Below are positions 13,301 through 24,521 of a DNA stretch of 64,000 bases, one piece after another. This DNA is from Monocercomonoides exilis. Its lineage: Eukaryota > Preaxostyla > Oxymonadida > Polymastigidae. Each line of letters opens with the position of its first letter. Position 1 is the first letter of the stretch. Location: assembly GCA_001643675.2 (NCBI GenBank), contig LSRY02000005.1, positions 1,776,001-1,840,000 of the forward strand. Direction: 5' to 3'. The notes under the pieces were generated by a model, which worked only from the letters and a program-made list of their open reading frames with translations, searched no databases and was not told where the DNA came from. A program made the position numbers and the translations under genes.

Positions 13301-16300
13301 CATCAGCTTCGCTTTTTTCACTTTCAAACACATTTTCCACCAGTCCGCAATAAACAGTGCTTTCTGCCTCTTCTCTCGAAATCTCATCATCTCTTCCTCT
13401 TTCTTCATCATCCTCTGCTCCTCATACTCTCTTCTCTCCCTCAGCACATTCTCTTTCCTTCTCATTTCTTCCTCTTCTGCTCTTCTGATGCGCTCTGCCT
13501 CTGCTTCTGCTGCTTTCCTCGCCTCTTCCTCTTCTCTCCTCGCTCTCTCAATCGCTTCCTGTCTAATTCTCTCTCTCCTTCTGAGCATCTCCTCTTCTTC
13601 TCTCATCAGGTTCTCTTCGTTGTTCCTCGCTTCCTCCATCCGCAGCGCCTCCTCAATCTGCCTCGCCTCTTCCTCTATCCTCTTCCGCTCCTTCTCCAGC
13701 TCCTCCTCTGCCTGCCTCCTTTCTTCCTCTCTCTTCCTCTCCTCCTCCTCCGCTTTCCTCTTCAGCTCCTCTTTCCTCTCCTGTGCAAGCAACACCATCG
13801 CCCTCACTGCCTCTTTCCCTCTTGTCCGCGACCACCACCAGTTCTCTATGAAATCGACTGCTGCTTTGCGAGCTCTCCTCTCTTCCAGCCGCTTCAGCTT
13901 CTCTTCCCTCACCTCCCTCAGCTTCTGCTTCTCTTCCTCTCTCCGCTGCACCGCCTCGGCTTCTTTGTCCTTTTGCCTCAGAATCACTTTCAGTTTTTTC
14001 TCTTCTTCTCTCTCTCGCATCATCCTTTCTTCTTCTCTCTTCTTCTCTTCCTGCTCCTGCTTCCTCGCCTCAATCCTCCTCCTCGCCTCCATCAGCAGTT
14101 GCTCTTTCTTCGCCTCCAGTTCTGCCTTCTCCTTTGCCTCTGCTGCTTCTCGCCTCAGCTTCTCTGCTGCCAATCTCCTGTGCTCTGAATCCTTTGCCTC
14201 TGACCACGCTGAGCGAGGCATGGCAGGGCGGAGCTGGAACGAAGGAGAAGAAGAGAAAGAGGCAGAAGTCTTTGAATGCGGAGAGATGAGCGAGCCAATG
14301 GAACTGAGAGAAGCTAAAGAGGCAAGGGAAGGCTGGCGGGATGCGTGGGAGGAAAGAGAGGCGGTTGAGTGATGAGCAGGGGAATAGTTTTGAGATGATT
14401 GGAGAAAAGAAGAGGAAGAGGAAGAAGAGGAAGAAGAGGAAGAAGAGGAAGATGGAGATGCTCTTGCAATCCCAGAAGAAGAAGAAGAAGACTTTTTTGA
14501 AGTCGAAGGTTTGGAAGGTGTGAGTGTTACAACGTCATCCAGTAGAGAAAGAGCAGTGGCAGATGAAGAAGAAGATGATGATGATGATGCTTTGTTATTC
14601 ATCTTCCCTGCTTCTGGTTGAAGAAGTGACGATGTTGATGATAATGACGTTGATAGTGCTAATCCTTGTATTCCTCCTTTTTCTCCTTCTTTCTCTCCTT
14701 CTCTCCCTTTCATTCTATCTGTGATTCTGCTCTGTTCGTGTTCTCTTTCTGCTGCTTTCTTCCTCTCTGCTGCTCTTCTTAGCTCTTCCAGCCTCGCTTC
14801 CTCTGCCTTCTCCTTCGCCCTTCGCTCCGCCTCCCTCTTCGCTTTCTTCATCTCCCTTCTCCTCTCCTTCTCTTTCTCTTTCTCCCACAATTGCATCTCT
14901 TTCTCCTTCTTCTCCTCCTGCAGCTGTTTGTGCTGCTTCATCAAGCTCTCCTTCTCTTCCTCCAGCTTCGCTGCTGCCTCTGCTGGTAACGACATTTTCT
15001 CTATCAGAACTTCTTCGGTTTCCTCTTCTGCTCCTGTTGCTGTCAGAATAATCCAATCTTCTCTTTCTGCTCTTTCTCTCCTCTCCTTCTCCCTCTGCCT
15101 CTCTTTCTCCACAAGCAGCTGGATTTCCTTGTTCCTCCTCGTGTTGCTAACTCTCTCTTTTCCCTTTCCTTTCTCCTTCTCTTTCTCTTTCTCTTTCCTT
15201 CCTTCCTTCCTCACCCTTCTCTTCTGATGCACCTTCTTCATCCGCCTCACCAGCTTCTTCACTTTCTGTTTCTCAATCACTTTCTTCGTCACCATCTTCC
15301 TCCTCCGCTGTGCCACCACTTCTCCTTGCCCTTCATCCAGCACCGCCATCTCCTGCTCTGGCGACAGCTCAACGGGCGTTGGTTCTTCATCACTCGACAA
15401 TTCTTCCCCAAATTTACCGGCAGCTGTTATTTTCCCCATTGACGCACCAGGAATCGGAGGAGGCGGTGGAGAAGAAGAAGAAGAAGAAGAAGAGCTATCG
15501 TCTGAATCATTCGCGTTGTCTGATTCATTTGAAGAGTCATCAGCAGGCAGTGGTACAGGTGGTATTGGCGGAGGAGGTGGAGAGGCAGAAGATTGAGTGC
15601 TGTCATAAGAACGAGTGGCTGCTGATTTGGGTGTGGCTGGCTGCGAATGGCCAGGCGTCGGCACAGGCGTTGGCTCAGAGTCAGAATCGGAGGCAGAACT
15701 GTCGCTAGCTGAGATGTGTGGTGCTTGGATGCTTAAGAAGGCGCCAACTTCTTTGAACAGCGGTTTTGAGCTCGATTTGGATGAATGTGAATCTTTGCCT
15801 GTGCTGGCGTTGTATGCATGCTCGGATTCTGGGCCCAGCTCTTCTTCGACTTGGATCTCCTTTTCGACATCTTCTGTTACTTCTGTTTCGACTTCGGTGG
15901 AAACTTCAACGGTTTCTGTTATTGTTTCATAGTCACTTTCATTTGCATTCACATCATCTTCTTCATTAACTTCGTTTTGAATTTCATACTTTGATGAGTG
16001 TTTTTCGTCGTGATCTTTTTTCTCATATTTCTGTTCATCTTCAAATGATTTCGCTTTTTCGACATCTTCTTTAAAATATTGCCAATTCCCATCATCATAT
16101 ACGCTTAGTAACTTTTTCTTTTTCTTTCTTAATATAACATGTTTTTTAACTAATTGATGCTCTTTTGCCTTCGCAAAAAGTTCGTCAATCTCTTTAGAGC
16201 GACGAATAATTTGTGAGTCTTTTTCTATTTTCTCTTCTATTTCAGATTTTAATGATAACTCCTCTGCAAGTTGCTTTTCGCGTCTCATTTGAATTTCATA

Positions 16301-16863
16301 CATTTTCACTCTTTCTTGGTCTGCTTTAAGAACCTCCTTATTCTTTAACATTGCAAATGGCCAATAATCTGGTCTGTGTTCAGAAAGAACATTTTCGTTA
16401 ATGTTTGTACGTGGCTTTTGTTGAGGAGGGCGAGCATATGAACCTTTTTTATAGTTATATTTATCAATAACTGACGTTACAAATGAATTTTTCCCTGGGG
16501 ATGCAATTGGACTTTGAATTTTTGGTTGTTGTGGATATGGTTTTCCAGAAGTCTTTGAAAAAAATTTAATATTAAACATGTTTGTCATGATAGATAAAAG
16601 AAAATACATACCGTTCTCCCAAAATCGTGTGATTGGGGTAATGATTTAGGAGATGGTAAAAACATATTTTGACGTTGAAATGAATTTGATGGCGAGCGTG
16701 GAGGCTCGAGTTTTGAGATAATATCGTCAATGCCTGATGTGTAGAGTAAATTCGCACCCTTTGGAATAAAAAATGTAATTTTTTCAAGAAAACAGATTTT
16801 AAAAATATAAAGTCATACAAGCTTCTTTTGAAGAAGCTTTTGCTCTTTAGGATCAGTCTGCAT
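1..16863 (-). CDS. Giant charged-repeat protein with armadillo-like islands (3' end outside window)
   Basis: Three exons are visible: 16819-16863, 16612-16758, and 16552 running open to base 1. Introns 16759-16818 (60 nt) and 16553-16611 (59 nt) both begin GTATG and end AAAG. That gives at least 5,581 residues with no stop in the frame. Layout: a unique N-terminus (about 1-450); a long E/K/R-rich, probably single-alpha-helix or coiled-coil region (about 450-2900) interrupted by Trp-rich, IQ-like segments near nt 13840 (IENWWWSRTRGKEA) and 13340 (IADWWKMCLKVKK); armadillo-like helices (about 3100-3840); alternating KKKKKSKK and E/A-rich blocks; a second helical island (about 4730-5030); then more blocks. 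Poly-Ser linkers are scattered throughout. The size and layout suggest a cytoskeletal or scaffold protein, but that is inference; I do not recognise the family. Further introns inside the low-complexity parts cannot be excluded. Confidence 0.85.
2600..5230 (-). repeat. Coding tandem repeats of Lys-rich and Glu-rich blocks, array 1
   Basis: Within the giant gene, roughly 35-50-residue units alternate an acidic stretch (E, A, V, S, P, such as SEAPAEESEVPEEEG) with a basic stretch (KKKKKSKKSKK or KKKKKGKKGKK). On the plus strand this appears as TTC/TTCT tracts spaced by Gly/Thr/Ala-coding words. Units are imperfect but share whole phrases, so the array probably grew by slippage or unequal exchange. 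Confidence 0.9.
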
Positions 16864-17046
16864 TTTGGATCAATATTAAGTCTCTGATCAAAAATGATCG
16901 AATGTTTTGATTTATTATTTTGTTTATTTTTTTGCAGTGTGTAATGGACTGCTTTTTTTTAATTCTTCTCTTTCAAAAAACATTATCTATTTTTTGAAAT
17001 GGTTATGATCAAAACAATCACTATTTCAAGGTGAACAACAATCTTC

Positions 17047-18738
17047 ATGAACTTTCACATATTTACATTTGCAATTTTGATGGATTTGTGCATGTCCAAA
17101 GAATTTTCTGCACTTGATGATGTCCTTCTGTTGCCTCGGAATATGTTTTCGCTTTCAGAAATGTTAACGCTAAATTCTGGTTCTTATGTGAGCTTTGGAA
17201 CTCAAATTATGGATTCTGTTGTTCACATAAAAGGTTCCGATGCTACAAAACTACGTCCGAATGATATATCGGAACTCCAATCATTATTCGCTGTTGAAAA
17301 TGCTTCTTTAAGTTTGTCAGAGCTTTCAGTTATGTGCACGAAGAAATGTCGTTTTGTTAATATTGACAAATTTTCTGATATATCTATAACAAGTTGCACT
17401 CTTACTAATGCAGATTCCATGGATTTCTTTATTTTGAATGATGGTGGCTCTCTATTTTTAAATAATTTTACGATAATTCAAGCTCCAAACACTAGAATTA
17501 CAGCAATCATGAAAAGCAACTCAATTTCTAGTTCATTGAAGCTGTTTCAAAGTTCCATGACTTCATTATCTCTGACGGGATTAAGTCCGTTAATAGGAAA
17601 TATTAACACTTCATTTGTTGAAGTTAAGGATTCCTATTTCGAAAATATTACAACCTTTGATTGTTTGGAACACATTAATAGCAATAATGAATTTTCTTTA
17701 AATATCAAATTTAGTTCTTGCACCTTGCAAAATAATGTAAATGATTTTTATGGGGGAGTAGCACTTGGAATGGTTGGAGGAACCGACTTTAAAGGAACAA
17801 ATCTGACAATTGTCAAAAGCAAAAGCACATACAGAGAGCAGCAAAATAGCACTGGTAATCAAACATATGAAGACTCAGAGTTTGTTGAATGCACAACAAG
17901 GTTAAACGGAGGCGCTTTAGCAAAAATTGATTACGGTTCCTTGAATGTTACGAATTGCGAGTTCAAAAAATGTGAAGCGCGAGGGGTTACGAGCCAGGGT
18001 GGAGCGATTTATATTGGAACGAGCGTACCTTTGGCTAGTCTTTACACAAAAGACTGTAAATTTATAAAGTGTCATGCAAAAAAATGTGGTGGTGCCATTA
18101 GTGCGACTGGAATATTAGTTGCAACGAACCCAGTTGTCAAATCATGCACTTCTGTCGAAGGAGGTGGAATGTATATTCATCCAAGCGAAGTCAATGTCGT
18201 GCCAGAAGGGACCTTGCGAGGAATTGATGGTGGAGAAATTACACACTGCACAGCAACAGAAGACGGGGGAGGGTTGTGGATTGGATTATTAACCACTTTC
18301 ATCAGACCGAAATTTAATGTGAGTGATGTTTATATTGCGTCGTGCAAAGCTGTTGGTGGAATGGGAGGAGGCGTGTTTTTGGCCGAAACAACAAGTGGTC
18401 TTCCACTTTTGTTTTCTGACTTTTATTTTGTCAGATGCATTTTTGGGGAGAACAAGGCTGAATATGGAGGAAATGATATATTTGCCGAAGAAGGATGGAA
18501 GGATGCATTAACAGAATCATCGTTTGTAGAGTCATATTCTGACAGTTCCACACCGAAAGTTCAGATTGAATCACAAGGCGAATTTAATGATTGGTTGAAG
18601 AAAGTTCCATATTTGAGATGGGAATATGTTGTGGTGGTTGTTGTCTGTATTGTGGTGGTTATTCTTGTTGTTGTGCTAATCATCGTTTTGTGCTGTTGCC
18701 GCAAGAAATTGAAGAAGTGTTGCTGCTGTTGCAAATAA
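17047..18738 (+). CDS. Type I membrane surface protein with beta-helix-like repeats and Cys-rich tail
   Basis: Single exon, 563 residues. Residues 1 to about 22 form a hydrophobic signal peptide. The ectodomain carries irregular repeats with GGA and GG motifs followed by Cys about 8-15 residues on (for example SQGGAIYIG, GCGGAI-type, EGGGMYI, DGGGLWI), typical of right-handed parallel beta-helix (pectin-lyase-like or PMP-like) surface proteins. A Val/Ile/Leu transmembrane segment lies at about 527-548, followed by a short cytoplasmic tail of CCC, RKKLKK and CCCCCK, which is likely stop-transfer plus palmitoylation sites. The ATG lies shortly downstream of AT-rich DNA and 183 bp from the divergent giant gene. 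Adhesion or surface coat is the likely role, but no ligand can be inferred. An alternative name would be PMP-like adhesin. Confidence 0.85.
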   Translation: MNFHIFTFAILMDLCMSKEFSALDDVLLLPRNMFSLSEMLTLNSGSYVSFGTQIMDSVVHIKGSDATKLRPNDISELQSLFAVENASLSLSELSVMCTKKCRFVNIDKFSDISITSCTLTNADSMDFFILNDGGSLFLNNFTIIQAPNTRITAIMKSNSISSSLKLFQSSMTSLSLTGLSPLIGNINTSFVEVKDSYFENITTFDCLEHINSNNEFSLNIKFSSCTLQNNVNDFYGGVALGMVGGTDFKGTNLTIVKSKSTYREQQNSTGNQTYEDSEFVECTTRLNGGALAKIDYGSLNVTNCEFKKCEARGVTSQGGAIYIGTSVPLASLYTKDCKFIKCHAKKCGGAISATGILVATNPVVKSCTSVEGGGMYIHPSEVNVVPEGTLRGIDGGEITHCTATEDGGGLWIGLLTTFIRPKFNVSDVYIASCKAVGGMGGGVFLAETTSGLPLLFSDFYFVRCIFGENKAEYGGNDIFAEEGWKDALTESSFVESYSDSSTPKVQIESQGEFNDWLKKVPYLRWEYVVVVVVCIVVVILVVVLIIVLCCCRKKLKKCCCCCK

Positions 18739-21700
18739 TTTCAATATGTCAATGAGCAATTGAAAAAAATGGTTAATGTTTTTTGAGATACTTTAAATTA
18801 GAGTGAGTGCAAGTTGCTCAGAGAAATTAAGAAATAAAAAGAATTTTTATTCATGTGCTTTATAGTTTTTAATTCTTTGATTTTTTTATTGAAAGCAAAT
18901 GTTTATTTGTTGTAATTAAGAAGTCTTCTGTTGTTGATTTACTTTTTGCCTCAGCTATTATTACGTTTTCTATTATATCAAATTTTTATAACTACGTAAC
19001 TATTAATTTCAAATCAATTTTTCTTTGATTTCTAATTTTTTTACTTATATAATTCAATTGTCTTCCTTTTTTTATCAAGTTTCTATTTTATATAAAATAT
19101 ATTTGTTTGTTTTCGTTAAAATTTTTATATATTTTGTTTTGTGTGATATTTTTTATTTCAAAGTTTTGATATTTAAAAATGGAATTATCACTTTTCATAA
19201 ATCGACACCTTAATTTTTTTAAGTGAAAAGTTTCTTTTTATTGTTGACTATTTTTCATTTTTCGTATTTATTTGTATGCTGAACATCAACTAACTTAATA
19301 TTTGCACAAGTGTTATTTTTATTATTCTTAAAAAGTGAAAAAAACAAAATTAATAACAAGAATTTGAATCAATAGGAGAGATACATTTTGAAATTACAAG
19401 TTTTGAATGATTATATTTCCAAAAAATCAAAAAGAAAGATATTCAAGGGAATTCCTTTCAAGGAGAACATCAACCATTTTGAAGTTCATATTCATTCTCA
19501 AAAAATGTGAATTTTTTTTTCTATTTTTTTTTTTTTGAACAATTTTGCAAGAAAGGCCTTTCAGCTTTATGTGTCATTTTCTTAACAAAGAAATTAACAG
19601 ATGATATGCAACCGTCAAATAAATGTAATTTCAAGAATTATCGTCTGAATCACAAAAGCTACAATAATATGAAAAAATAAATGAACTTAAAAGAAAATCT
19701 CATGGTATGTCTTTGTGGAAAAAAAGGAAAGGAACATTTGTTTGAAATATTATTTTGAATTGAAAGTTGCAATTCAAATTTTATTGAAAAGTTGTGATTC
19801 TATTCACGACCAAAATTTTTTGTTTCAGTCACTTTTTGAAAAAAAGTCACATTATTTGGGGGATAATATGAATTTTCAAGCTTTTTTTGCACAAGGCACA
19901 AAATAATGTTTCACTCATAACTTCACTAAACTCTCTCAGATTTCAAAATAATTTCGTTTGTCAAATTTATAAACAGGAACTATTGATATTACAGCATTAT
20001 GTTTTGTTTCCTCAAACGTATTTCAAAAAATAAATCCAATTTATTTTTATTTTTTGATCACACGAATTTCATCCGCATTGCATAATTTTTCTATGAAAAT
20101 GTCTGAAGCGTAATTTTTGTCCCATATGAAAAAATGTCAAAATTCAACAGATGGGTGAATTATTCGTTGCAATTTTTCAAAAAATAATTGAACAATGCCC
20201 AAATTGTTTATTGTTTAAAAGGTCGAAAGATTTTTGGAGTTTTCGGGGCAAATAGATTTTTTGTGATTTTTTGAATTTTTTTTATATATTTTGTTTCTCA
20301 ATAATCACATAAATATTTGCAGAAAGAATAATGAGCACAACATTCTTTTCCATGAAAATGAGTCAATTTTAATTTCAATTTATTTTTTTCGTTGTTGCTC
20401 ACATATTTGGAGTTTCTTCATATTTTTGCAATCAATAGTGAAATTGAATTTTTTGTTTTGTTTCACTTGTTTCTTTTTGAATGATAACCATTTTCTTTTT
20501 AAAAAATTACGATGTGGGCTATTCTTTTTGAAAAATCGCAAATGTTTAATTTTCAAAAAATATTTTTTCTTATATTTTTCATATTTTGCTCATATTTATG
20601 TTTCCATTCACCAAACTTCACTAATATAGAATTTATTTCTGGATAATGCTATTTCAAACAGTCTTGAGGAGATTTGTGAGCTGAAACAGAAATTTGATCA
20701 AAATGTGATATTTTGGTTTATATGAATATTTAACATTTGCGACTTTTCAAATAGAATAACCCATGTTAATTACGGAATAATTAATATAAAAAGCTATTTT
20801 CATAACTGATGATATGCAACTTTAAAAAAAAAAAAATCCAATTTTTTTAGCAATAGCTATTTTTCAAATTCATCTTGATGGAACAATGAAATGAAAAGCA
20901 ATTTGAAATATTTGTTGTTGTCATTGTTGAAATTTCAAATTTCAAAAAAACATTTTTATTAATAACATCAAATGTTTATCAATTTATTTTGAAATAACAA
21001 TTTCATATTTATCATTGTGATGTTCGAATAATTAGTTAATTTCTATTAGATTTGACTTTCAAAAGAATTCCATAGGCTTATCCATTTAAAAATCATTCTT
21101 TCGTTCGAGTTTTGGTCGAAAATCATGAACTCAATTAGATTGAGAAGAAAATTTTTCTTTTAAAATATCTTTAGAAAATGTCTGAAGAATCCGATGAAGT
21201 TCATTTTTTCATAATCCCATTGAGATAACAATTGTGATCAAAACTCAAACGAAAATGAATTTCCAAAAGGATAATACATATATTCTTATTAATCAATTGA
21301 GAAAGAAAGTTTATTCTTATTCCCATAAAAACAGTTATTATGATAAAAACTCAGACGAATGTGTGATTACAAAGAGGATCAGCGATATGAAATTCATCCA
21401 ATGAGAATTATTGTCTTGCTTTACTCAAAAATACCTATGAATATGTGTTAAGAATGAAAAAAAAAAAATACTTATTAATAAAAATTACTTAAAGAAGATT
21501 GTTTTTGAAATTGTTATATGCAAAACCTGAAATAAAAAAATATAAATATAAAAAAATCAAACAAAAAATCACTATAGAAATAACAGTGGCTTCACAGCTT
21601 CGTAAAAATCAAAAAAAAAATTTTTTTTTACGCTTTGCATTTCTTAATTTGTGGCCAAACTTAAAAAACGCATTTATGCCATCACGCAAAAAAAATATAA

Positions 21701-21745
21701 CTCACAATTTAAATGTATGAAAAATGGTTTTTTTATCAAATGCTT
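18739..21745. other. 3-kb AT-rich intergenic region
   Basis: No coding region stands out: open frames are short and follow T/A homopolymers. Poly-A and poly-T runs and an imperfect set of inverted words (near 21104, 21236 and 21343) are the only structure noticed. Confidence 0.6.
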
Positions 21746-24163
21746 TTATTGAATCAACTTATTTATTACATCAAGCAGACGAGAAAGTACTTCTCTTTCA
21801 GCAGAAACCCAATCGCTTATCATTTCTTCCTGTGTGCTGTCAATCCGGCCCGTGGCCTTTTTCCGCTGTGAATAATGATAGAAAGCACGCGCTGTGATAG
21901 CCTCTTGAAGTCCTTCGAGAGTTCGAGGAAGCAATATTTCTGTTGAAGAAGAAGAAGATGAAAATGAAGAAGAGGAAGAAGACGAAGACGAAGACGAAGA
22001 GGAAGAGGAAGAGGAAGAAGACAACAATGATGAAGAAAAAGAAGAGGAAGAAGAAGCATCAGAAGAATGAGAAGAAGAAGAAGGCGATGATCTTAATTCA
22101 TCCATTGAACTGGAACAGGAACTAGATATTGGTTTTTCTGGCAGACTTTCAGCAAGGCAAGATGATTCAGAAATGACTGTAGCGTCTTTGGAAGACAAAT
22201 CTGTAGATGAAGGTGCAGAGGAAGAAACAGAGGAACCCTCACTTCCTGATTCTGATGAAACATTATTTTCTGTATTTTCTTGAGGCTTGCAACACTGCTC
22301 ATCAGCATTCGAAGATGAAGAGCATCCACGACTCATATTTGCACTTTGTGGTTCATCAGTGCCATTTTCACGCAATTCAGAAGAAGATGAATGTGCAGCA
22401 GTTGTCGCGGCTGATGTCTTTGAAGGATTAACAGAAGCAGACAAAACAAAAGTGAAGTCTGTCGCTGTCTGAAGAAAGTTTGTTGTTGATGAGGATAAGC
22501 TACTGGAAGGCTTATCAGAAGCAGCCTGCGAAGGTAATGACAATGATGATGGTTGCTCAGAGGAGGAAGAAGAAGAAGGAATATCATCAGAAGAAGCGGA
22601 AGCGGAAGCGGAAGTGGAAGAGGAAGAGGAAGAGGAAGAGGAAGAGGAGGAGGAGGAGGAGGAGGAGGAGGAGGAGGAGGAGGAGGAGGACGAGGAAGAG
22701 GGTGATGAGGAAGAAGAAAACGAAAATGGATATGATAGCGGAGATGATTCCGAAGTTGACGTTAATAAGGAATCGGAAGAATATGCGTTTGCATCATTAT
22801 CTAATTGCTTTTTGTTATTAGATAATTCTCCAGAAATCTCATCAGATTTTTTATTATTAAAATCTTCTTTAACAACATTAAATGATAAATCCTTTTTAGG
22901 CTTTTCTTCAAGTGGAGTTTCAGCCTCTGACAAATGTTTTGAAGAAGAGCTTTCAAACGAAGTATTTGCTTCATCAAGAACAACAGAATCGGAAAGGTTA
23001 ACTTCATCTTCAGAAGTATGTGAAACACTTTGGAATGTTGTTGGCACTGTTTCTTGTTCTGTTTGAGATTCATTATTTTCCTCGCTGCTTCTTTCAATAT
23101 CAATGCTTTTGATATCAAAAATAGTATTTTCACAATTTTGTGAATTACCAAGTGAATCATTAGAGGCGATGCTTCTGTTCGATTCATTTGTCATACTGAG
23201 AGTTGGCAATGATGAAGACAACATATTTGTTTGCGTCTCACTTGAAAACCCTAAAGGTAGTTCTTCGAAGTCAGATACAAGCTCTGGTGTAGAAGCTACA
23301 GGAATAGTTGAAATGGATGATTGAGAATCCTTTTCTGAGGCATTTAATGGTGAAGAATTGGATTCGTGAGTATCAGATAAACATCGATTAGGAGTTGTAA
23401 TTGCACTATCGATGCGCGAATTACAGGAATCGTTCGTTGTATTCGTCTGAAAATCCAAGGACGAGTTACTATTTTCTGGTGTTGCATTTGTAGGTTTATT
23501 TAAAGTTGATATTGGTAGAGAATTCTGAAAGATTGAGGAATCTGACGGGATTTGCATTTCCTTACATGAAATTCCTTGACCACGATTATGTAAAATGCCT
23601 TTTATAGAATGAGAAAGTTCTTGAGTGGTTGCAGATTTTTTCAATATTAACGATTTTGGTGATTGTTCAAAACAAAATGGCTTCTTTGGTGAAAGTTTGA
23701 TTTGTTTGACCCTTTCCATTTCGTGCTGCGATAAATATATTTTCAGTGAATGATCGATCTCAGAAGTTGAACTGCTTTGAACTAATGATGGCTTCTTTAA
23801 CGGAAAATGAAATGAAGGACTTTTTTCAAGTGATGAGCGAGAAGATCTCGTCGATACACTGTGATTTCTTTGAATTTGAGGAGGAGACGGAATAAGTGTC
23901 TCTTGCTCAACGCTTCTTTGCTCTTGCTCATCATCATCACTTTGTAATTCATCTTGTTCATTTTCTGCAAAATGAGCGAAGCTATTTTCCCTAATAAGTC
24001 GATGATGAAGCATTTTAATCTCTCGTATTTTTTGTTTTTCTTTTTGGGTTTTTTGTTGAATCTCTTTTTTCTCGATTATTTCTTTTTGTTTTTGTTTATT
24101 AAGATCTTCTTGATATTGCCATAAAGAAGCCCAATCAGCTTTCTTTGCTTCACCAATCTCCAT
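21746..24163 (-). CDS. Ser-rich protein with N-terminal coiled coil, function unknown
   Basis: Single exon of 805 residues starting at the ATG at 24163, which opens MEIGEAKKADWASLW. Residues about 20-60 form a Gln/Lys/Glu coiled coil (QKQKEIIEKKEIQQ). Then come acidic and Ser/Thr-rich stretches with candidate phospho-sites, several long poly-Ser tracts (about nt 22560-22700 and 21945-22070), and a non-repetitive helical C-terminus of about 70 residues (from ILLPRTLEG to the end) that is the best candidate for a conserved domain. Poly-Ser here uses many TCC/TCT/TCG codons, read on the other strand as GGA/GAG repeats. It is divergent, 358 bp from the WD40-like gene. I do not recognise the family. 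Confidence 0.75.
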   Translation of the reverse strand: MEIGEAKKADWASLWQYQEDLNKQKQKEIIEKKEIQQKTQKEKQKIREIKMLHHRLIRENSFAHFAENEQDELQSDDDEQEQRSVEQETLIPSPPQIQRNHSVSTRSSRSSLEKSPSFHFPLKKPSLVQSSSTSEIDHSLKIYLSQHEMERVKQIKLSPKKPFCFEQSPKSLILKKSATTQELSHSIKGILHNRGQGISCKEMQIPSDSSIFQNSLPISTLNKPTNATPENSNSSLDFQTNTTNDSCNSRIDSAITTPNRCLSDTHESNSSPLNASEKDSQSSISTIPVASTPELVSDFEELPLGFSSETQTNMLSSSLPTLSMTNESNRSIASNDSLGNSQNCENTIFDIKSIDIERSSEENNESQTEQETVPTTFQSVSHTSEDEVNLSDSVVLDEANTSFESSSSKHLSEAETPLEEKPKKDLSFNVVKEDFNNKKSDEISGELSNNKKQLDNDANAYSSDSLLTSTSESSPLSYPFSFSSSSSPSSSSSSSSSSSSSSSSSSSSSSSSSSSSTSASASASSDDIPSSSSSSEQPSSLSLPSQAASDKPSSSLSSSTTNFLQTATDFTFVLSASVNPSKTSAATTAAHSSSSELRENGTDEPQSANMSRGCSSSSNADEQCCKPQENTENNVSSESGSEGSSVSSSAPSSTDLSSKDATVISESSCLAESLPEKPISSSCSSSMDELRSSPSSSSHSSDASSSSSFSSSLLSSSSSSSSSSSSSSSSSSSFSSSSSSTEILLPRTLEGLQEAITARAFYHYSQRKKATGRIDSTQEEMISDWVSAEREVLSRLLDVINKLIQ

Positions 24164-24521
24164 GGAGAGTTAACAAGTACAAAGTGTGTAGAAAATTTCT
24201 CGATTTCTAGTCTCCTTCGTAGATTTATAAAAAGATGTCAAAATTTTGGTTGATCAAAAAATTTCTGTTAATACATATATAAATGTAGATATGTTATAAT
24301 ATTAGAATTTAGCAATTATTCAATGGATATGAAAAAGTATAATTTATTATTTATTATGATGAATCATTTTTTATTTATTGTTTAATGAATCAAATGGATC
24401 TCCGCAACAGAAAATATCATAATTGTTTTAATAATTTAAAATTGGTTAGCGCTAAATATATATAAGCAAATTTTTAGCATTTACATTAAAAATTATTTTT
24501 TAGATAAATTCTGTTCAATTT
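24164..24521. other. Divergent promoter region
   Basis: This is a 358-bp AT-rich gap between the start codons of the Ser-rich gene (minus) and the WD40-like gene (plus). It must hold both promoters, but no element is identifiable with confidence. Confidence 0.5.
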
